Below, piece by piece: positions 23,817 to 32,293 of a DNA stretch of 35,813 bases (position 1 is the stretch's first letter; every line of letters begins with the position of its first letter). The notes beneath the pieces were generated by a model. That model ran no database searches. It worked only from the letters and a program-made list of their open reading frames with translations, and was not told where the DNA came from. The stretch is from Candidatus Caccalectryoclostridium excrementigallinarum (GTDB lineage Bacteria; Bacillota; Clostridia; Christensenellales; UBA3700). The stretch covers positions 1 through 35,813 of the forward strand of contig DVNJ01000019.1 in the NCBI GenBank assembly GCA_018714485.1. The letters run 5' to 3'. The translations under genes were made by a program, and so were the position numbers.

Positions 23817-25157
23817 CTAATTTCGACGTAGCACTACCATAGTCTCGACATGAAAGGTGCGGGGGAACATATCGTAAGGGCGAATGAGTGATGGGGTATA
23901 TTTTTCGCCGAGAAGGGCGAGGTCGCGCGCTAAGGTGGCGGGGTTACAGGAGATGTAGACGATGGTTTGCGGCTCGGCGGTAAGGAGCGCGTCGAGGACT
24001 TTTTTGTCGCAGCCTTTGCGCGGCGGGTCGAGCACGGCGAGGCAGTTTTCGCCAAGAGGCAGAGATGGTATTATTTTGGCGGCGTCGCCGAGGATGTTGG
24101 TTATCTTTTCGGCGTTGCCGTTCAATGCGGCGATGGCTTTGCCGTTTTCGATCGCCTGCGGGACTATCTCCACGCAGTAGGCGCGCTCGCAGAAGGGGGC
24201 GAGCAGATTCGAGATCACGCCGACGCCGCCGTAGGCGTCCAGCACCGTGCGCGGGCGCAGCGCCTGCGCCAAAGCCTTGACTTCGCCGTAGATAGCGCGG
24301 CAGATCTCGTCGTTGACTTGCATGAAAGAGAGCGGGGAGATCTCGGTTTTTACGCCGCAGATCTCGCCCGTAGCGGCGAGCTTTCCGAAGACGGGGATCG
24401 TCTTTTCGCCCGTAATGACGTTGGTCGCTTTCTTGTTGACGTTATAACTCAGAGAAAAGGGGATTTTTAGGGCGGCTATCGATGAGATAAATGCCTCTTT
24501 GCAGGGTAGCTCGTCCGCGTTTATCACAAGCGTTACGGCATAAGAGCCGCCTATGCGGCGCACCAAAACGTGACGCATGACGCCCGAGAGCGAAACTTCG
24601 TCGTAGACGGATAGAGAATGTTCGTTGCATGCGTCGACAACCGCCCTAATAATGCGATTCGTGTTTTCGTCGTGTTGAAGACAGCCTTCTGAGGGAAGAG
24701 GGACGGCTTTATGCGAGTCGCGCTTGAAGTAGCCGGCGAAAATTACGCCTTTTTCGTCTTCGGCAAAGGGCACCTGCGCCTTGTTGCGGCTCGCGTTGAG
24801 GCGCGGAGAGGGGAAAACTTTTTCGACTTTTGCGGTGACTCCCGCCTTTTTCAGACAGTTTTCCACTTTTTCCCGCTTTAAGAGCAGCTCTTTTTCATAG
24901 GGCATATGTCTCAGCCCGCAACCGCCGCAGCGGAAGAAGGCGGGGCAGTCGGGAGTTATCCTGTCGGGAGAAGGGGAAAGGACTTTGATTATCTGCGCGC
25001 GCAAAAAGTCTTTTTTGACTTGGGTGATGCGCACGCGCACCTCTTCGCCTGCGAGCGCGAGAGGAATAAAGACGACGCACCCGCCTATGCGCGCCACGCC
25101 TTCGCCTTCCATGCCTTGGGAAATTATTCTCGTTTCGCAGATGTCGCCGATTTTCAC
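23817..25157 (-). CDS. rlmD: 23S rRNA (uracil-5-)-methyltransferase, RlmD/TrmA family
   Basis: 446 residues. An N-terminal TRAM RNA-binding domain (1-60) is followed by the [4Fe-4S] cysteines Cys71, 77, 80 and 160 (C-x5-C-x2-C...C). A SAM-dependent methyltransferase domain has LDAYGGVGVIS, DPPRKG (378-383) and the nucleophile Cys405 in ISCNPATLARDL. It would methylate C5 of a uridine in 23S rRNA; Firmicutes homologues (RlmCD) modify U747 and U1939, so specificity is open. The start is a GTG at 25155-25157. The -10 box TAAAAT (25164-25169) ends six bases before it, with TTGCCT (25188-25193) as -35, so the transcript is probably leaderless. Two copies of the interspersed TTAGGGCGG motif lie within it. 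Confidence 0.92.
   Translation of the reverse strand: MKIGDICETRIISQGMEGEGVARIGGCVVFIPLALAGEEVRVRITQVKKDFLRAQIIKVLSPSPDRITPDCPAFFRCGGCGLRHMPYEKELLLKREKVENCLKKAGVTAKVEKVFPSPRLNASRNKAQVPFAEDEKGVIFAGYFKRDSHKAVPLPSEGCLQHDENTNRIIRAVVDACNEHSLSVYDEVSLSGVMRHVLVRRIGGSYAVTLVINADELPCKEAFISSIAALKIPFSLSYNVNKKATNVITGEKTIPVFGKLAATGEICGVKTEISPLSFMQVNDEICRAIYGEVKALAQALRPRTVLDAYGGVGVISNLLAPFCERAYCVEIVPQAIENGKAIAALNGNAEKITNILGDAAKIIPSLPLGENCLAVLDPPRKGCDKKVLDALLTAEPQTIVYISCNPATLARDLALLGEKYTPSLIRPYDMFPRTFHVETMVVLRRN
24467..24477 (+). repeat. interspersed motif TTAGGGCGGCT, copy A
   Basis: Within rlmD, antisense to it; downstream flank ATCGATG. See the finding on this motif. Confidence 0.7.
24639..24649 (-). repeat. 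interspersed motif variant TTAGGGCGGTT, copy B
   Basis: Within rlmD in the sense direction, the only minus-strand copy. The upstream flank GCATTA is identical to that of copy D. Confidence 0.6.
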
Positions 25158-25163
25158 CCTGTT

Positions 25164-25193
25164 ATTTTACAATATTTTCGCCCGCATAGGCAA
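25164..25193 (-). promoter_or_regulatory. promoter of rlmD, leaderless type
   Basis: Minus strand: TTGCCT (25188-25193), 18-base spacer, TAAAAT (25164-25169), with the GTG start six bases later. Confidence 0.65.
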
Positions 25194-25218
25194 GGTTTGG
25201 AAGGCGGTTTTTGTTTTA

Positions 25219-25380
25219 TCAAGGCGCGTCGTCGAAAAAGCCGTCCGCTTCGTCTTTCAGGCTCATGACGAGGTTCTCCTTGTCTTGAAGGCGCATGGAA
25301 GAGGCGCCCGTCTTTTTGCCCGCGACTTTTTCTCTTGCACTTTGCGCCTTACCTTTTGTCTTTTTTCCCTTTTTCTTCAT
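25219..25380 (-). CDS. small basic hypothetical protein, 53 residues
   Basis: Reads MKKKGKKTKGKAQSAREK..., a strongly Lys-rich N-terminal half and an acidic tail (SLKDEADGFFDDAP). The longer frame to 25458 starts from a non-ATG codon and lacks support. The Shine-Dalgarno is poor (AAGGG very close to the ATG). It lies 61 bases upstream of rlmD on the same strand. No domain recognised; a nucleic-acid or ribosome-associated role would be a guess from charge only. Confidence 0.45.
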   Translation of the reverse strand: MKKKGKKTKGKAQSAREKVAGKKTGASSMRLQDKENLVMSLKDEADGFFDDAP

Positions 25381-25557
25381 ACCCTTATTTTGCGCAGAAA
25401 TCCTTTGACAATACGCTTTTCGGGCGTGATCGTCTGTAAGGGCGGGAATATGTTGCAAAAGTCACTTTTTCGAGCGGGCGTTTTCCGATATAATAACGGT
25501 ATAGTTTAGGTGTAAAATACGCCGAGATATGATATAATCGATACGGAGGAATGAAAA

Positions 25558-25884
25558 ATGGCAACGGTAAAAGTTACGTCGGAAAATTTCGAAAGCGAAG
25601 TCCTGGCGAGCGATAAGCCCGTCCTGGTGGATCTTTGGGCGAGCTGGTGCGGTCCTTGCAAAATGCTCGCGCCCGTGCTCGAACAGATCAGCGAAGAGCG
25701 CGCGGACATAAAAGTATGCAAGATAAACGTGGACGACGAGCAGCAGCTGGCGGCGGAGTTCAGAGTTTCGAGCATACCTCACGTCGCGTTGCTCAAAGGC
25801 AACAAGATAATCGCGCAGAGCGTCGGCTTTAAGCCCAAGGCGGCTATTTTGCAGATGGTGGACGACGCGCTCAAAAATGCTTGA
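25558..25884 (+). CDS. trxA: thioredoxin
   Basis: 108 residues, single thioredoxin fold. Active site WCGPC (Cys31, Cys34), cis-proline in SSIPHV (Pro74), buried Asp in LVDLWASW. It is a cytosolic disulfide reductant served by thioredoxin reductase (not in the window). The ATG at 25558 lies eight bases after GGAGG; an ATG at 25551 is out of frame. A TATAAT near 25534 gives a possible promoter with no clear -35. The last codons overlap the start of the TIGR04076 gene. Confidence 0.97.
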   Translation: MATVKVTSENFESEVLASDKPVLVDLWASWCGPCKMLAPVLEQISEERADIKVCKINVDDEQQLAAEFRVSSIPHVALLKGNKIIAQSVGFKPKAAILQMVDDALKNA

Positions 25885-26194
25885 TTGCAAAATAATCGTC
25901 ATGCGCAAGGCGCATTATGACGACCTGATGCAAAAATACGAAAATTCCCTCGAACACGCCTGCGACGTAAGCGAGGGGCAGGTCTTTATCTCCCGAGGCG
26001 GGCAAAAACCTGAAGGGCTTTGCCCCTCGGCATGGGAGAGCATGGAAAAATTCGTCAAAGAGCTTGCCGCAGGCGGCGGAAATTTTTATGACGGCTGGAT
26101 GCGCGATCCGCATTCGGCGATGATCTCCTGCAACGACGGCTTTCGTCCCGTGAGTTTTTATATCCAGGCACTCGGCGAGGATAACTGCTCATAA
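25877..26194 (+). CDS. TIGR04076 family protein
   Basis: 105 residues matching the short TIGR04076 family: CKIIVMRKAHYDDL at the N-terminus, EGQVFIS, KPEGLCPSAWESM, and a C-terminal CNDGFRPVSFYIQAL block with conserved Cys residues (Cys4, 29, 49, 85, 104). Function is unknown. The ATG lies inside the last codons of trxA (eight-base overlap), so translation is coupled and the protein is plausibly part of thiol or redox handling. It ends ten bases from the convergent mnmE stop. Confidence 0.85.
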   Translation: MLDCKIIVMRKAHYDDLMQKYENSLEHACDVSEGQVFISRGGQKPEGLCPSAWESMEKFVKELAAGGGNFYDGWMRDPHSAMISCNDGFRPVSFYIQALGEDNCS

Positions 26195-26204
26195 GACAAA
26201 AATT

Positions 26205-27536
26205 TTATTTTCCCAAGCAGAATTTGGCAAAGATGGTGTCGATGATCTTTTCGTCGGCGGTGTCGCCCGTGATCTCGCCAAAGGCGGAATATGCCGCGCG
26301 CAGATCCAGCAGAGTGCACTCCGCGGGAACGGCGTCGAAGTTCTCTTTTGCGGAAATGAGGCTTGTTAGGGCGCGCTCCAACGCTTCTTTGTGACGAAGG
26401 GAAGTGATCAGTTCGCCGCTCGCGTCGATGTTTTCTCCCAAGACGGTCTCCACGATCTTGTCTTTGAGCGCATCTATGTTTTCTCCCGTCTTTGCGCTGA
26501 TAGAAAATCCCGAAGACTTTTTCTTCGGCATGATGTCCGACTTGTTCACGACCTCGATGACGGGCGTTTTTTCGTCTATGTTTTTGAGTAACTCGGATTT
26601 TTTTGCATTATTAGGGCGGCTTCCGTCGCTCACGAGCAGCACGATGTCGCTCGAAGAAGCGATATTGCGGCTACGCCTTATGCCCAAGCTTTCGACGGGA
26701 TCGGCGCTCTCTCTGATCCCCGCCGTGTCGATAAAGCGCAGGGTCACGCCGCGCCATTCGACGCTCTCTTCGATACTGTCTCGCGTGGTCCCGGCGATCT
26801 CGGTGACGATCGCCCGCTCCCGTCCCGCCAAGGCGTTGAGCAGGGAGGACTTGCCCACGTTGGTCTCGCCCACGATCGCCGCGGTGATGCCGTTTTTGAC
26901 TATGCTCCCCCTGCGGCAGGTAAGCAAAAGCGCGCGCGTTTTTTCTATCAGCGCGTCGATAACGGGCTTTGCGGCAAGGCGGCTCTCTTCTTCCATCTCT
27001 TCGGGATAATCGAGGGCTGCTTCCATATGCGCGATAACGTCCAAAAGGGGCGCGGTGAGCGCTCGGACCGCCGCAGACGTCCCGCCCGTCGCCAGGCGGT
27101 ATCCGGCGTTTACCGCCGCCGCGGATTCGCCGTTTATCATATCGATGACGCCTTCGGCGTCGCTTAGATCCATTTTGCCGTTCAAAAAGGCTCTGCGCGT
27201 GAATTCTCCGCGATCGGCTATGCGCGCGCCCAAGCTCAAAAGTCCATTCAAAACGTGCCCGAGCAGAGCCGCGCCGCCGTGGCAGTGCAACTCGACCATG
27301 TCTTCGCCCGTGTAAGAGGCGGGCGCGCGGAAAAAGACGGCGAGCGCCCTGTCTTTGACGCCGCCGCAATCCAGCCTGCCTAAATACATCATATAGGGCA
27401 CGGCGTCTTTGAGCGAGTTTAATTTGTATGGCGAAAAGACGCGCGCCGCGATCTCGAGCGCGTCCTCTCCGCTCAGTCTGATGATACCCACCGCGCCCGT
27501 GCCGAGCGGAGTGGCTATTGCCGCAATGGTGTCCAT
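26205..27536 (-). CDS. mnmE: tRNA uridine-5-carboxymethylaminomethyl(34) synthesis GTPase MnmE
   Basis: 443 residues. The N-terminal folate-binding domain opens [25 protein letters not shown] domain inserted in the helical region has GETNVGKSS (223-231), TTRDS (250-254), DTAG (270-273) and NKSD (331-334). The C-terminal FCLGK keeps the conserved Cys440. With MnmG it installs the cmnm5 group on wobble U34 of several tRNAs. The G1 loop has Glu-Thr where most MnmE have x-Pro before NVGKS. The start is unambiguous from the family N-terminus, yet the -10 box ends only six bases upstream and there is no Shine-Dalgarno. mnmG is not adjacent. A copy of TTAGGGCGGCT lies in the gene. Confidence 0.96.
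   Translation of the reverse strand: MDTIAAIATPLGTGAVGIIRLSGEDALEIAARVFSPYKLNSLKDAVPYMMYLGRLDCGGVKDRALAVFFRAPASYTGEDMVELHCHGGAALLGHVLNGLLSLGARIADRGEFTRRAFLNGKMDLSDAEGVIDMINGESAAAVNAGYRLATGGTSAAVRALTAPLLDVIAHMEAALDYPEEMEEESRLAAKPVIDALIEKTRALLLTCRRGSIVKNGITAAIVGETNVGKSSLLNALAGRERAIVTEIAGTTRDSIEESVEWRGVTLRFIDTAGIRESADPVESLGIRRSRNIASSSDIVLLVSDGSRPNNAKKSELLKNIDEKTPVIEVVNKSDIMPKKKSSGFSISAKTGENIDALKDKIVETVLGENIDASGELITSLRHKEALERALTSLISAKENFDAVPAECTLLDLRAAYSAFGEITGDTADEKIIDTIFAKFCLGK
26611..26621 (+). repeat. interspersed motif TTAGGGCGGCT, copy D
   Basis: Inside mnmE, antisense, in the poorly conserved stretch S-R-P-N-N of the G domain; flanks GCATTA and TCCGTCG. A shorter relative (TTAGGGCG) lies at 26366-26373. 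Confidence 0.7.
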
Positions 27537-27542
27537 GCTCTT

Positions 27543-27571
27543 ATTTTACCATGCAAAAAAAACTATTGCAA
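27543..27571 (-). promoter_or_regulatory. promoter of mnmE, leaderless type
   Basis: Minus strand: TTGCAA (27566-27571), 17-base spacer, TAAAAT (27543-27548). The ATG starts six bases after the -10 box. Confidence 0.7.
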
Positions 27572-27600
27572 GAAAACCGTTGCCTTCGGGTAAAGTCAAC

Positions 27601-27623
27601 AAAAAAGCCCGCCGAGCGCGGGC
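27601..27623 (-). terminator. terminator of the dnaA-parB-acyltransferase-ROK operon
   Basis: 6-bp GC stem GCCCGC / GCGGGC followed on the minus strand by TTTTTTG. Confidence 0.85.
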
Positions 27624-27641
27624 GATTTTGATGAAATTTCT

Positions 27642-28601
27642 TTACTTAACGCTTTCGATGGCGAGCGCCGCCGCGCCCAAGATGCCCGCGTCGTTATGCA
27701 AAGCCGCGGGACGGATCTTGACGGGGTCGCCCGTCTCCTTGTCGAACATTCCGTTCTGCACGAATTTTTCCAGGCGATCCGTGAGAAATTCGCCCTCTTT
27801 GGAGATGCCGCCGCCGATGAGGAATATCTGCGGGCGGAAAATGTTTTGCAGGCTGACCAGTCCCGTACCGACATATTCGATATAGCGCGCCACGACTTCG
27901 AGCGCGGCTTTGTCTCCCGCGCGCGCCGCCTTGAAAGAGGTGATGCCGTTGACTTCGCCCATCTCGGCGGCAATGGAGCACATCATGCTCTCGGGGTGCT
28001 TTTCCATGGCGGCTTTGGTCTGGCGTATGAGGGCGGAGACGGAGGCGTAAGCTTCCCAGCAGCCGCGTCCGCCGCAGGTGCAGGGCTCGCCGTTCATCAC
28101 TATGCGCATATGTCCCGCTTCCGCGCCCGCGCCGTATTCGCCGCGGTAGATCTTTCCGTCGATGATGATGCCGCTGCCCACGCCCGTTCCCAAGGTCACG
28201 AGCATGACGTTGCGCAGTCCCTTTGCGGCGCCGAACACGCATTCGCCCAAGGCGGCGACGTTGGCGTCATTGTCGATGAAGACGGGCATTTTGTGCCACT
28301 TTTTCAGCTCCTCGACGACGTGCACGTTCTTCATGGGGATATTGTTCCAATAGTTGATGATGCCGCGTTCGGAATCTATGCTTCCCGCCTGACCTATGCC
28401 GACGGCGGCTATTTTCTCTTCGGGGATATTTGCCTCGTCGAGCAGCTTTACGATCAGCTTGTGGATATCGTTGCTTATCGTATATTCCGCGTCGTAATTG
28501 CCGCGCGTTACGATCGTGGTCTTGTGCAGGACGTTGCCGTTTATGTCCGCCACGCCCGCTTTGATGCTCATTCCGCCTACGTCGATACCTATGTAATACA
28601 T
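27642..28601 (-). CDS. ROK-family glucokinase
   Basis: 319 residues. ATP-binding GIDVGGMSIKAG (5-16), catalytic Asp112 in FIDNDAN, and LGTGVGSGIIIDG for the phosphate region. The ROK zinc site is GH(164)...C(174)TC(176)GGRGC(181). It phosphorylates cytosolic glucose (or a related hexose) to the 6-phosphate, the entry to the phosphofructokinases in this window; ROK members with an N-terminal HTH are repressors, but none is present here. AAAGGA precedes the ATG. It lies 24 bases behind the acyltransferase gene, last in an operon headed by dnaA. Confidence 0.93.
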   Translation of the reverse strand: MYYIGIDVGGMSIKAGVADINGNVLHKTTIVTRGNYDAEYTISNDIHKLIVKLLDEANIPEEKIAAVGIGQAGSIDSERGIINYWNNIPMKNVHVVEELKKWHKMPVFIDNDANVAALGECVFGAAKGLRNVMLVTLGTGVGSGIIIDGKIYRGEYGAGAEAGHMRIVMNGEPCTCGGRGCWEAYASVSALIRQTKAAMEKHPESMMCSIAAEMGEVNGITSFKAARAGDKAALEVVARYIEYVGTGLVSLQNIFRPQIFLIGGGISKEGEFLTDRLEKFVQNGMFDKETGDPVKIRPAALHNDAGILGAAALAIESVK

Positions 28602-28625
28602 TGTCCTTTTCTCCGTGACTATATT

Positions 28626-29948
28626 TTACAGGGTGTTACCCGCTTTTGTCTTTTTTACGCCCGACCAAACGCGCGAAGTGAAGACGTATTTAAGCTTGTC
28701 CGCGACGAATCTCGCCGATAGCGCTTTTTCGATGGCGTCTTCTTTGATGCTCTTGTTGAAAGTTATGTTGAGCCTGTCCCAAACGGAAACCACGACCGCC
28801 GTATAGGGGGAGTTGGAGTTGGGCCAAAGACTGAAATGCATATTGACGACGTAAGGGCGCATGCTCTCGGGGAGCTTGACGACGCCCACGTTGGAAAAAG
28901 TCGCCGTCTTTTTCCCCTTGCCGAAAAAGAGGTTGGAGAAAGAGAGCACGAGCCTTTTGAGCGCGCGCGGGATCACCTGCATCACGCCCACTATCTCGCC
29001 GCGCACGGTCGTGGAGATCTTGCGCTGCAAAAGCGCCTTGTCCGTGTCGCGTTTGAGGCTTTCGTGAATGGTCTTTATGCAGCCTTCGAGCGTGGGCGGC
29101 GTTGAGGTGTCTATCTTCACGCGCGAGAAAAGGGAAAAGTTTTTCAGCGTGCGCGAAGGGAAAAAGCGGCGCAGATTTATCGGCATGAAGAGCTGAATGG
29201 CGCGCGTTTTTTTCTTCTTGTCGCGGATCATGCCGTCATAGACCGCCATGGCGAAAGCCGCGCCCAAATATTCCGTGACCGTGCAGCCTATGGCGTGGCA
29301 GTGCTCCAAAACTTCGTGCGAGGGCAGAGTGTACTGCACGCACTCGGCGCCGTTGTCTTCATAGCGCGTGCCCTCGATATGAAAAGCCTTGCTCCCCTGC
29401 ATGGACTTGATCTCCAATTCTTTGAGGGGCAGCGGCTTGTAATATTTGTGAAAGGCGTCCTCGCTCTCTGCGGGCAGGGCGGGCGTTTCGAGTGTCAGGA
29501 CCTTGTCTTCCGCATCTACGGGCAGCCCTTTTTCCCTGAGATATTCGAAGATCATCGCTTTGAGAAATTCGCCCGTGCCCGCGCCGTCGCCCATGGCGTG
29601 AAAGAAGTCGGCGTAGATGTCGTTTCCCTGAACGTTGATGCGGAAAGTCCTGCCGCCCTTTTCGAAAAGCGGGAGCGGAGACATGCCCCAATCGGTCACG
29701 TCGCCCACTTTGACGGGCGTTTGCGCGCGCTCGAAGCGGTACCAGATAAAGCCGCCCTTCAAGGTGACGTCGTATTGCGGAAAGCGGGGAAGGATAGCGT
29801 TCACCGCCCGCTCGAGCGCGGCTTTGTCCACCGGCTCGGAGAGAGTCACCTGCATGCGGAAATTGTTCTGGTTGCGCTTTCCGCTCATCAGGGGGAATAT
29901 GGTCGCGGCGTTATCTAATTTTTGCCAAGCCTGTATTTTCTTACTCAC
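28626..29948 (-). CDS. alcohol acetyltransferase / condensation-domain-like acyltransferase
   Basis: 440 residues with the chloramphenicol-acetyltransferase/condensation fold. The catalytic motif HAMGDG (117-122) corresponds to HxxxDG. No carrier-protein domain is attached, so it is a stand-alone acyltransferase, likely O- or N-acyl transfer from acyl-CoA to an alcohol, sugar or lipid; the substrate is unknown. It starts with GTG (29946-29948) overlapping the end of parB by eight bases, with GAGAGG as ribosome binding site inside parB, so it is translationally coupled to a chromosome-segregation gene. No signal peptide. Confidence 0.8.
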   Translation of the reverse strand: MSKKIQAWQKLDNAATIFPLMSGKRNQNNFRMQVTLSEPVDKAALERAVNAILPRFPQYDVTLKGGFIWYRFERAQTPVKVGDVTDWGMSPLPLFEKGGRTFRINVQGNDIYADFFHAMGDGAGTGEFLKAMIFEYLREKGLPVDAEDKVLTLETPALPAESEDAFHKYYKPLPLKELEIKSMQGSKAFHIEGTRYEDNGAECVQYTLPSHEVLEHCHAIGCTVTEYLGAAFAMAVYDGMIRDKKKKTRAIQLFMPINLRRFFPSRTLKNFSLFSRVKIDTSTPPTLEGCIKTIHESLKRDTDKALLQRKISTTVRGEIVGVMQVIPRALKRLVLSFSNLFFGKGKKTATFSNVGVVKLPESMRPYVVNMHFSLWPNSNSPYTAVVVSVWDRLNITFNKSIKEDAIEKALSARFVADKLKYVFTSRVWSGVKKTKAGNTL

Positions 29949-30804
29949 TCTTCAGCCTCTCGATAAGTTCGAATATCCTTTGCAGATCGCTCTGCGTATA
30001 GTAGTCGATATATATCCTGCCCTTATCGTGCGTTCCCACCGCCTTGACCTTGGTGGCGAAAATATGCTGCATATCCTTGACCAACCCTTTGAGTTCGGGC
30101 GAGAGCGGCGTTTTGGGAGCCGTCTTGCGCTTTTCGGGATTGACGTAGCGCTGGACCATATATTCAAGCTGCCTCACGCTGAGCTTCCTGTCGCAGGCAG
30201 CCATGGCATAGCTCACCTGTACGGCGGGATCTTTGATGATCACGAGGGCGCGCGCATGACCTGCGGTGAGCCTGCCGTCGATGAGCATCTCCTGCACGGC
30301 GGGCGCCAAATTCAGCAGGCGCAGGCTGTTTGCCACGGTGGGGCGTCCCTTGCCCAACTTTGCGGCAAGTTCTTCCTGCGTGAGGTCGAAGCGCTCCATG
30401 AGCGTCTTGTAGGCGGTCGCTTCCTCGATGGGGTTGAGGTCCTCGCGCTGCAAGTTTTCAATCAGCGCGATCTCCCTGCGCTCCATCTCGTCCAGGCGGC
30501 GCACGATCGCGGGTATCTTTTCAAGACCGGCGAGCTTTGCCGCGCGGAACCTGCGTTCGCCGGCGATTATCACGAACCTGCCTCCGTTGGGGGAGAGGAT
30601 TATCGGCTGGATAACGCCGTATTGTCCGATCGAACGGGCGAGTTCGTCCAAGGCGTCCGAATCGAAATTTTTGCGCGGCTGGTCGGGATTGGTGTCGATA
30701 AGTCCGAGTTTGATCTCCTCGACGCCCTCGACGAGATTGCCGCTTTCGTCATAAGACTTGGCGCCGCTGAGTTCGAAAACGTCGCTCAATTGTTTTTTTG
30801 CCAT
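29941..30804 (-). CDS. parB: chromosome-partitioning protein ParB
   Basis: 287 residues. The CTP-binding N-domain has the GERRFRAAK motif (82-90) and ENLQRED (116-122). The helix-turn-helix is LTQEELAAKLGKGRPTVANSLRLLNL, and a C-terminal dimerisation domain starts at about 235. ParB loads at parS, spreads as a CTP-dependent clamp and recruits SMC near the origin. The ATG follows AGGAG. It sits 21 bases behind dnaA. Its usual partner parA (soj) is not in the operon or elsewhere in the window, and I found no canonical parS by eye. Confidence 0.95.
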   Translation of the reverse strand: MAKKQLSDVFELSGAKSYDESGNLVEGVEEIKLGLIDTNPDQPRKNFDSDALDELARSIGQYGVIQPIILSPNGGRFVIIAGERRFRAAKLAGLEKIPAIVRRLDEMERREIALIENLQREDLNPIEEATAYKTLMERFDLTQEELAAKLGKGRPTVANSLRLLNLAPAVQEMLIDGRLTAGHARALVIIKDPAVQVSYAMAACDRKLSVRQLEYMVQRYVNPEKRKTAPKTPLSPELKGLVKDMQHIFATKVKAVGTHDKGRIYIDYYTQSDLQRIFELIERLKSE

Positions 30805-30825
30805 GGTATGCTCCTTTTTATCGTA

Positions 30826-32205
30826 TTACGCCTTGCCCAGCTTGGCGCGTATGTCCTGCAATTGTCTTTCCACGATCGGGTCTTCGCGGCGCAGCTGATC
30901 TATCTTGTCGCGGGCGTAACCTATCGTGGTGTGATCTCTGCCGCCGATATATGTCCCTATCTCCGCCAGCGGCAGTCCCAAAATGTCATAGATGAGATAG
31001 ACCGCCATCTGCCTTGCCGCCACGATCTGCTTGCTCCTGCGCGTGCCCGTGATGTCGTCGCGGCGCACGCCGAAATAGGCAGCGCAGGCGTCCAAAATAT
31101 CTTCGTAGTCGAGCGCCCTGCCCCCTTCTTCGATCTCGTCGCGCAAAGCCGCGCGCACCACGTCCGTGCTGTCGGCGGCGAGCTTGTTCATCTCGCAGTA
31201 AAACGCCACTTTATTGAGCGCGCCTTCCAGCTCGCGGATGTTGGTGTCTATCTTTTCGGCTATGTATTCCACGCATTCCGCCGAGATATGGAACCGCCTC
31301 TCGTAAGCCTTGCGCTGCACGATGGCGATCCTCGTCTCGATCCCGGGCGGGGAGATGTCCACGGTTATGCCCGCGGCAAAGCGGGAGATCAGCCTGTCTT
31401 CGATGTTGTTGAGCAGCGAGGGATGACGGTCGCTGGAAAAGACTATCTGCTTTTCGTTGTCGATGAGATAGTTGAAAGTGTGAAAGAGCGCTTCCTGCGT
31501 GCCCGGTTTTTTGGCTATGGACTGTATGTCGTCGAGCATGAGCACGTCCACGTTGCGGTAATTGTCGCGGAACTTGCGGTTGAGCCCGGAGTCCTTGTTC
31601 GTGCGGATGCTCTCGATGAAGTCGTTGGTGAAAGTCTCCGCCGCGGCATAGCGCACTTTGAGGTCGGGACGGGTGGAAGCGATATAATTGCCGATGGCGT
31701 GCATGATATGCGTCTTGCCCAGCCCCACGCCGCCGTAGATGAAGAGAGGATTATAGCGCTTGCCCGGCTCTTCCGCGACCGTCTTGGCGGCGGCATAGAC
31801 GAGCTGGTTGCTCTCGCCCACGACGAAATTGTCGAAGGTGAAGCTGCTTTTGAAGCGCGTGCTCTCAAAAGGAGCGTCCTCCGCCTGCGCCGCGCTCTTT
31901 TCCGCGTTTTCGGCAAGGGGCTGCGCCTGACTTTCTTCGAGCGAGCTTTCTTCGTCTTGAAGTACGACGATGAAGTCGTCGACGAAATCGCTGTTTTTGC
32001 GAATGCATTTGACTATCTTGTCGCGGTAGACGTTGTCGAGCTGGGTCTTGTTCGAATGCAGCTGCACGCTCAAGACCAGCTTGTTGTTGTAAATTTTCAG
32101 CGGCTTTACTCCCGAGATCCAGATTTGATAGGACACCGTGGAGATCATCGGCATCAAGTCGACGACGACCGCTTCCCAGAGAAGATCCACATCTTTGTTT
32201 TCCAT
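30826..32205 (-). CDS. dnaA: chromosomal replication initiator protein DnaA
   Basis: 459 residues. Domain I (1-80) is followed by an acidic Ala/Glu/Gln-rich linker (85-115) and the AAA+ domain with Walker A GGVGLGKT (158-165) and Walker B VLMLDDIQSI (221-230). Domain IV carries the DnaA signature GGRDHTTIGYARDKI near the C-terminus. ATP-DnaA opens oriC. Two in-frame ATGs exist; I prefer the second (32205, MENKDVDLLW) because it matches family N-termini and the first (32211) is two bases from the -10 box. No Shine-Dalgarno is present, implying a leaderless message. dnaN does not follow; parB does. Confidence 0.96.
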   Translation of the reverse strand: MENKDVDLLWEAVVVDLMPMISTVSYQIWISGVKPLKIYNNKLVLSVQLHSNKTQLDNVYRDKIVKCIRKNSDFVDDFIVVLQDEESSLEESQAQPLAENAEKSAAQAEDAPFESTRFKSSFTFDNFVVGESNQLVYAAAKTVAEEPGKRYNPLFIYGGVGLGKTHIMHAIGNYIASTRPDLKVRYAAAETFTNDFIESIRTNKDSGLNRKFRDNYRNVDVLMLDDIQSIAKKPGTQEALFHTFNYLIDNEKQIVFSSDRHPSLLNNIEDRLISRFAAGITVDISPPGIETRIAIVQRKAYERRFHISAECVEYIAEKIDTNIRELEGALNKVAFYCEMNKLAADSTDVVRAALRDEIEEGGRALDYEDILDACAAYFGVRRDDITGTRRSKQIVAARQMAVYLIYDILGLPLAEIGTYIGGRDHTTIGYARDKIDQLRREDPIVERQLQDIRAKLGKA

Positions 32206-32213
32206 ACGCATAT

Positions 32214-32242
32214 ATTATAAGAGATAATCGCGCAAAAGACAA
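32214..32242 (-). promoter_or_regulatory. promoter of the dnaA-parB operon, leaderless type
   Basis: Minus strand: TTGTCT (32237-32242), 17-base spacer, TATAAT (32214-32219). The preferred dnaA ATG begins eight bases after the -10 box, almost exactly at the expected transcription start. Confidence 0.8.
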
Positions 32243-32293
32243 GCCTTAGTTTGCGCGAAAAAGAAAAAAGCGCCCGAAAAAACCGAGCGCTTC

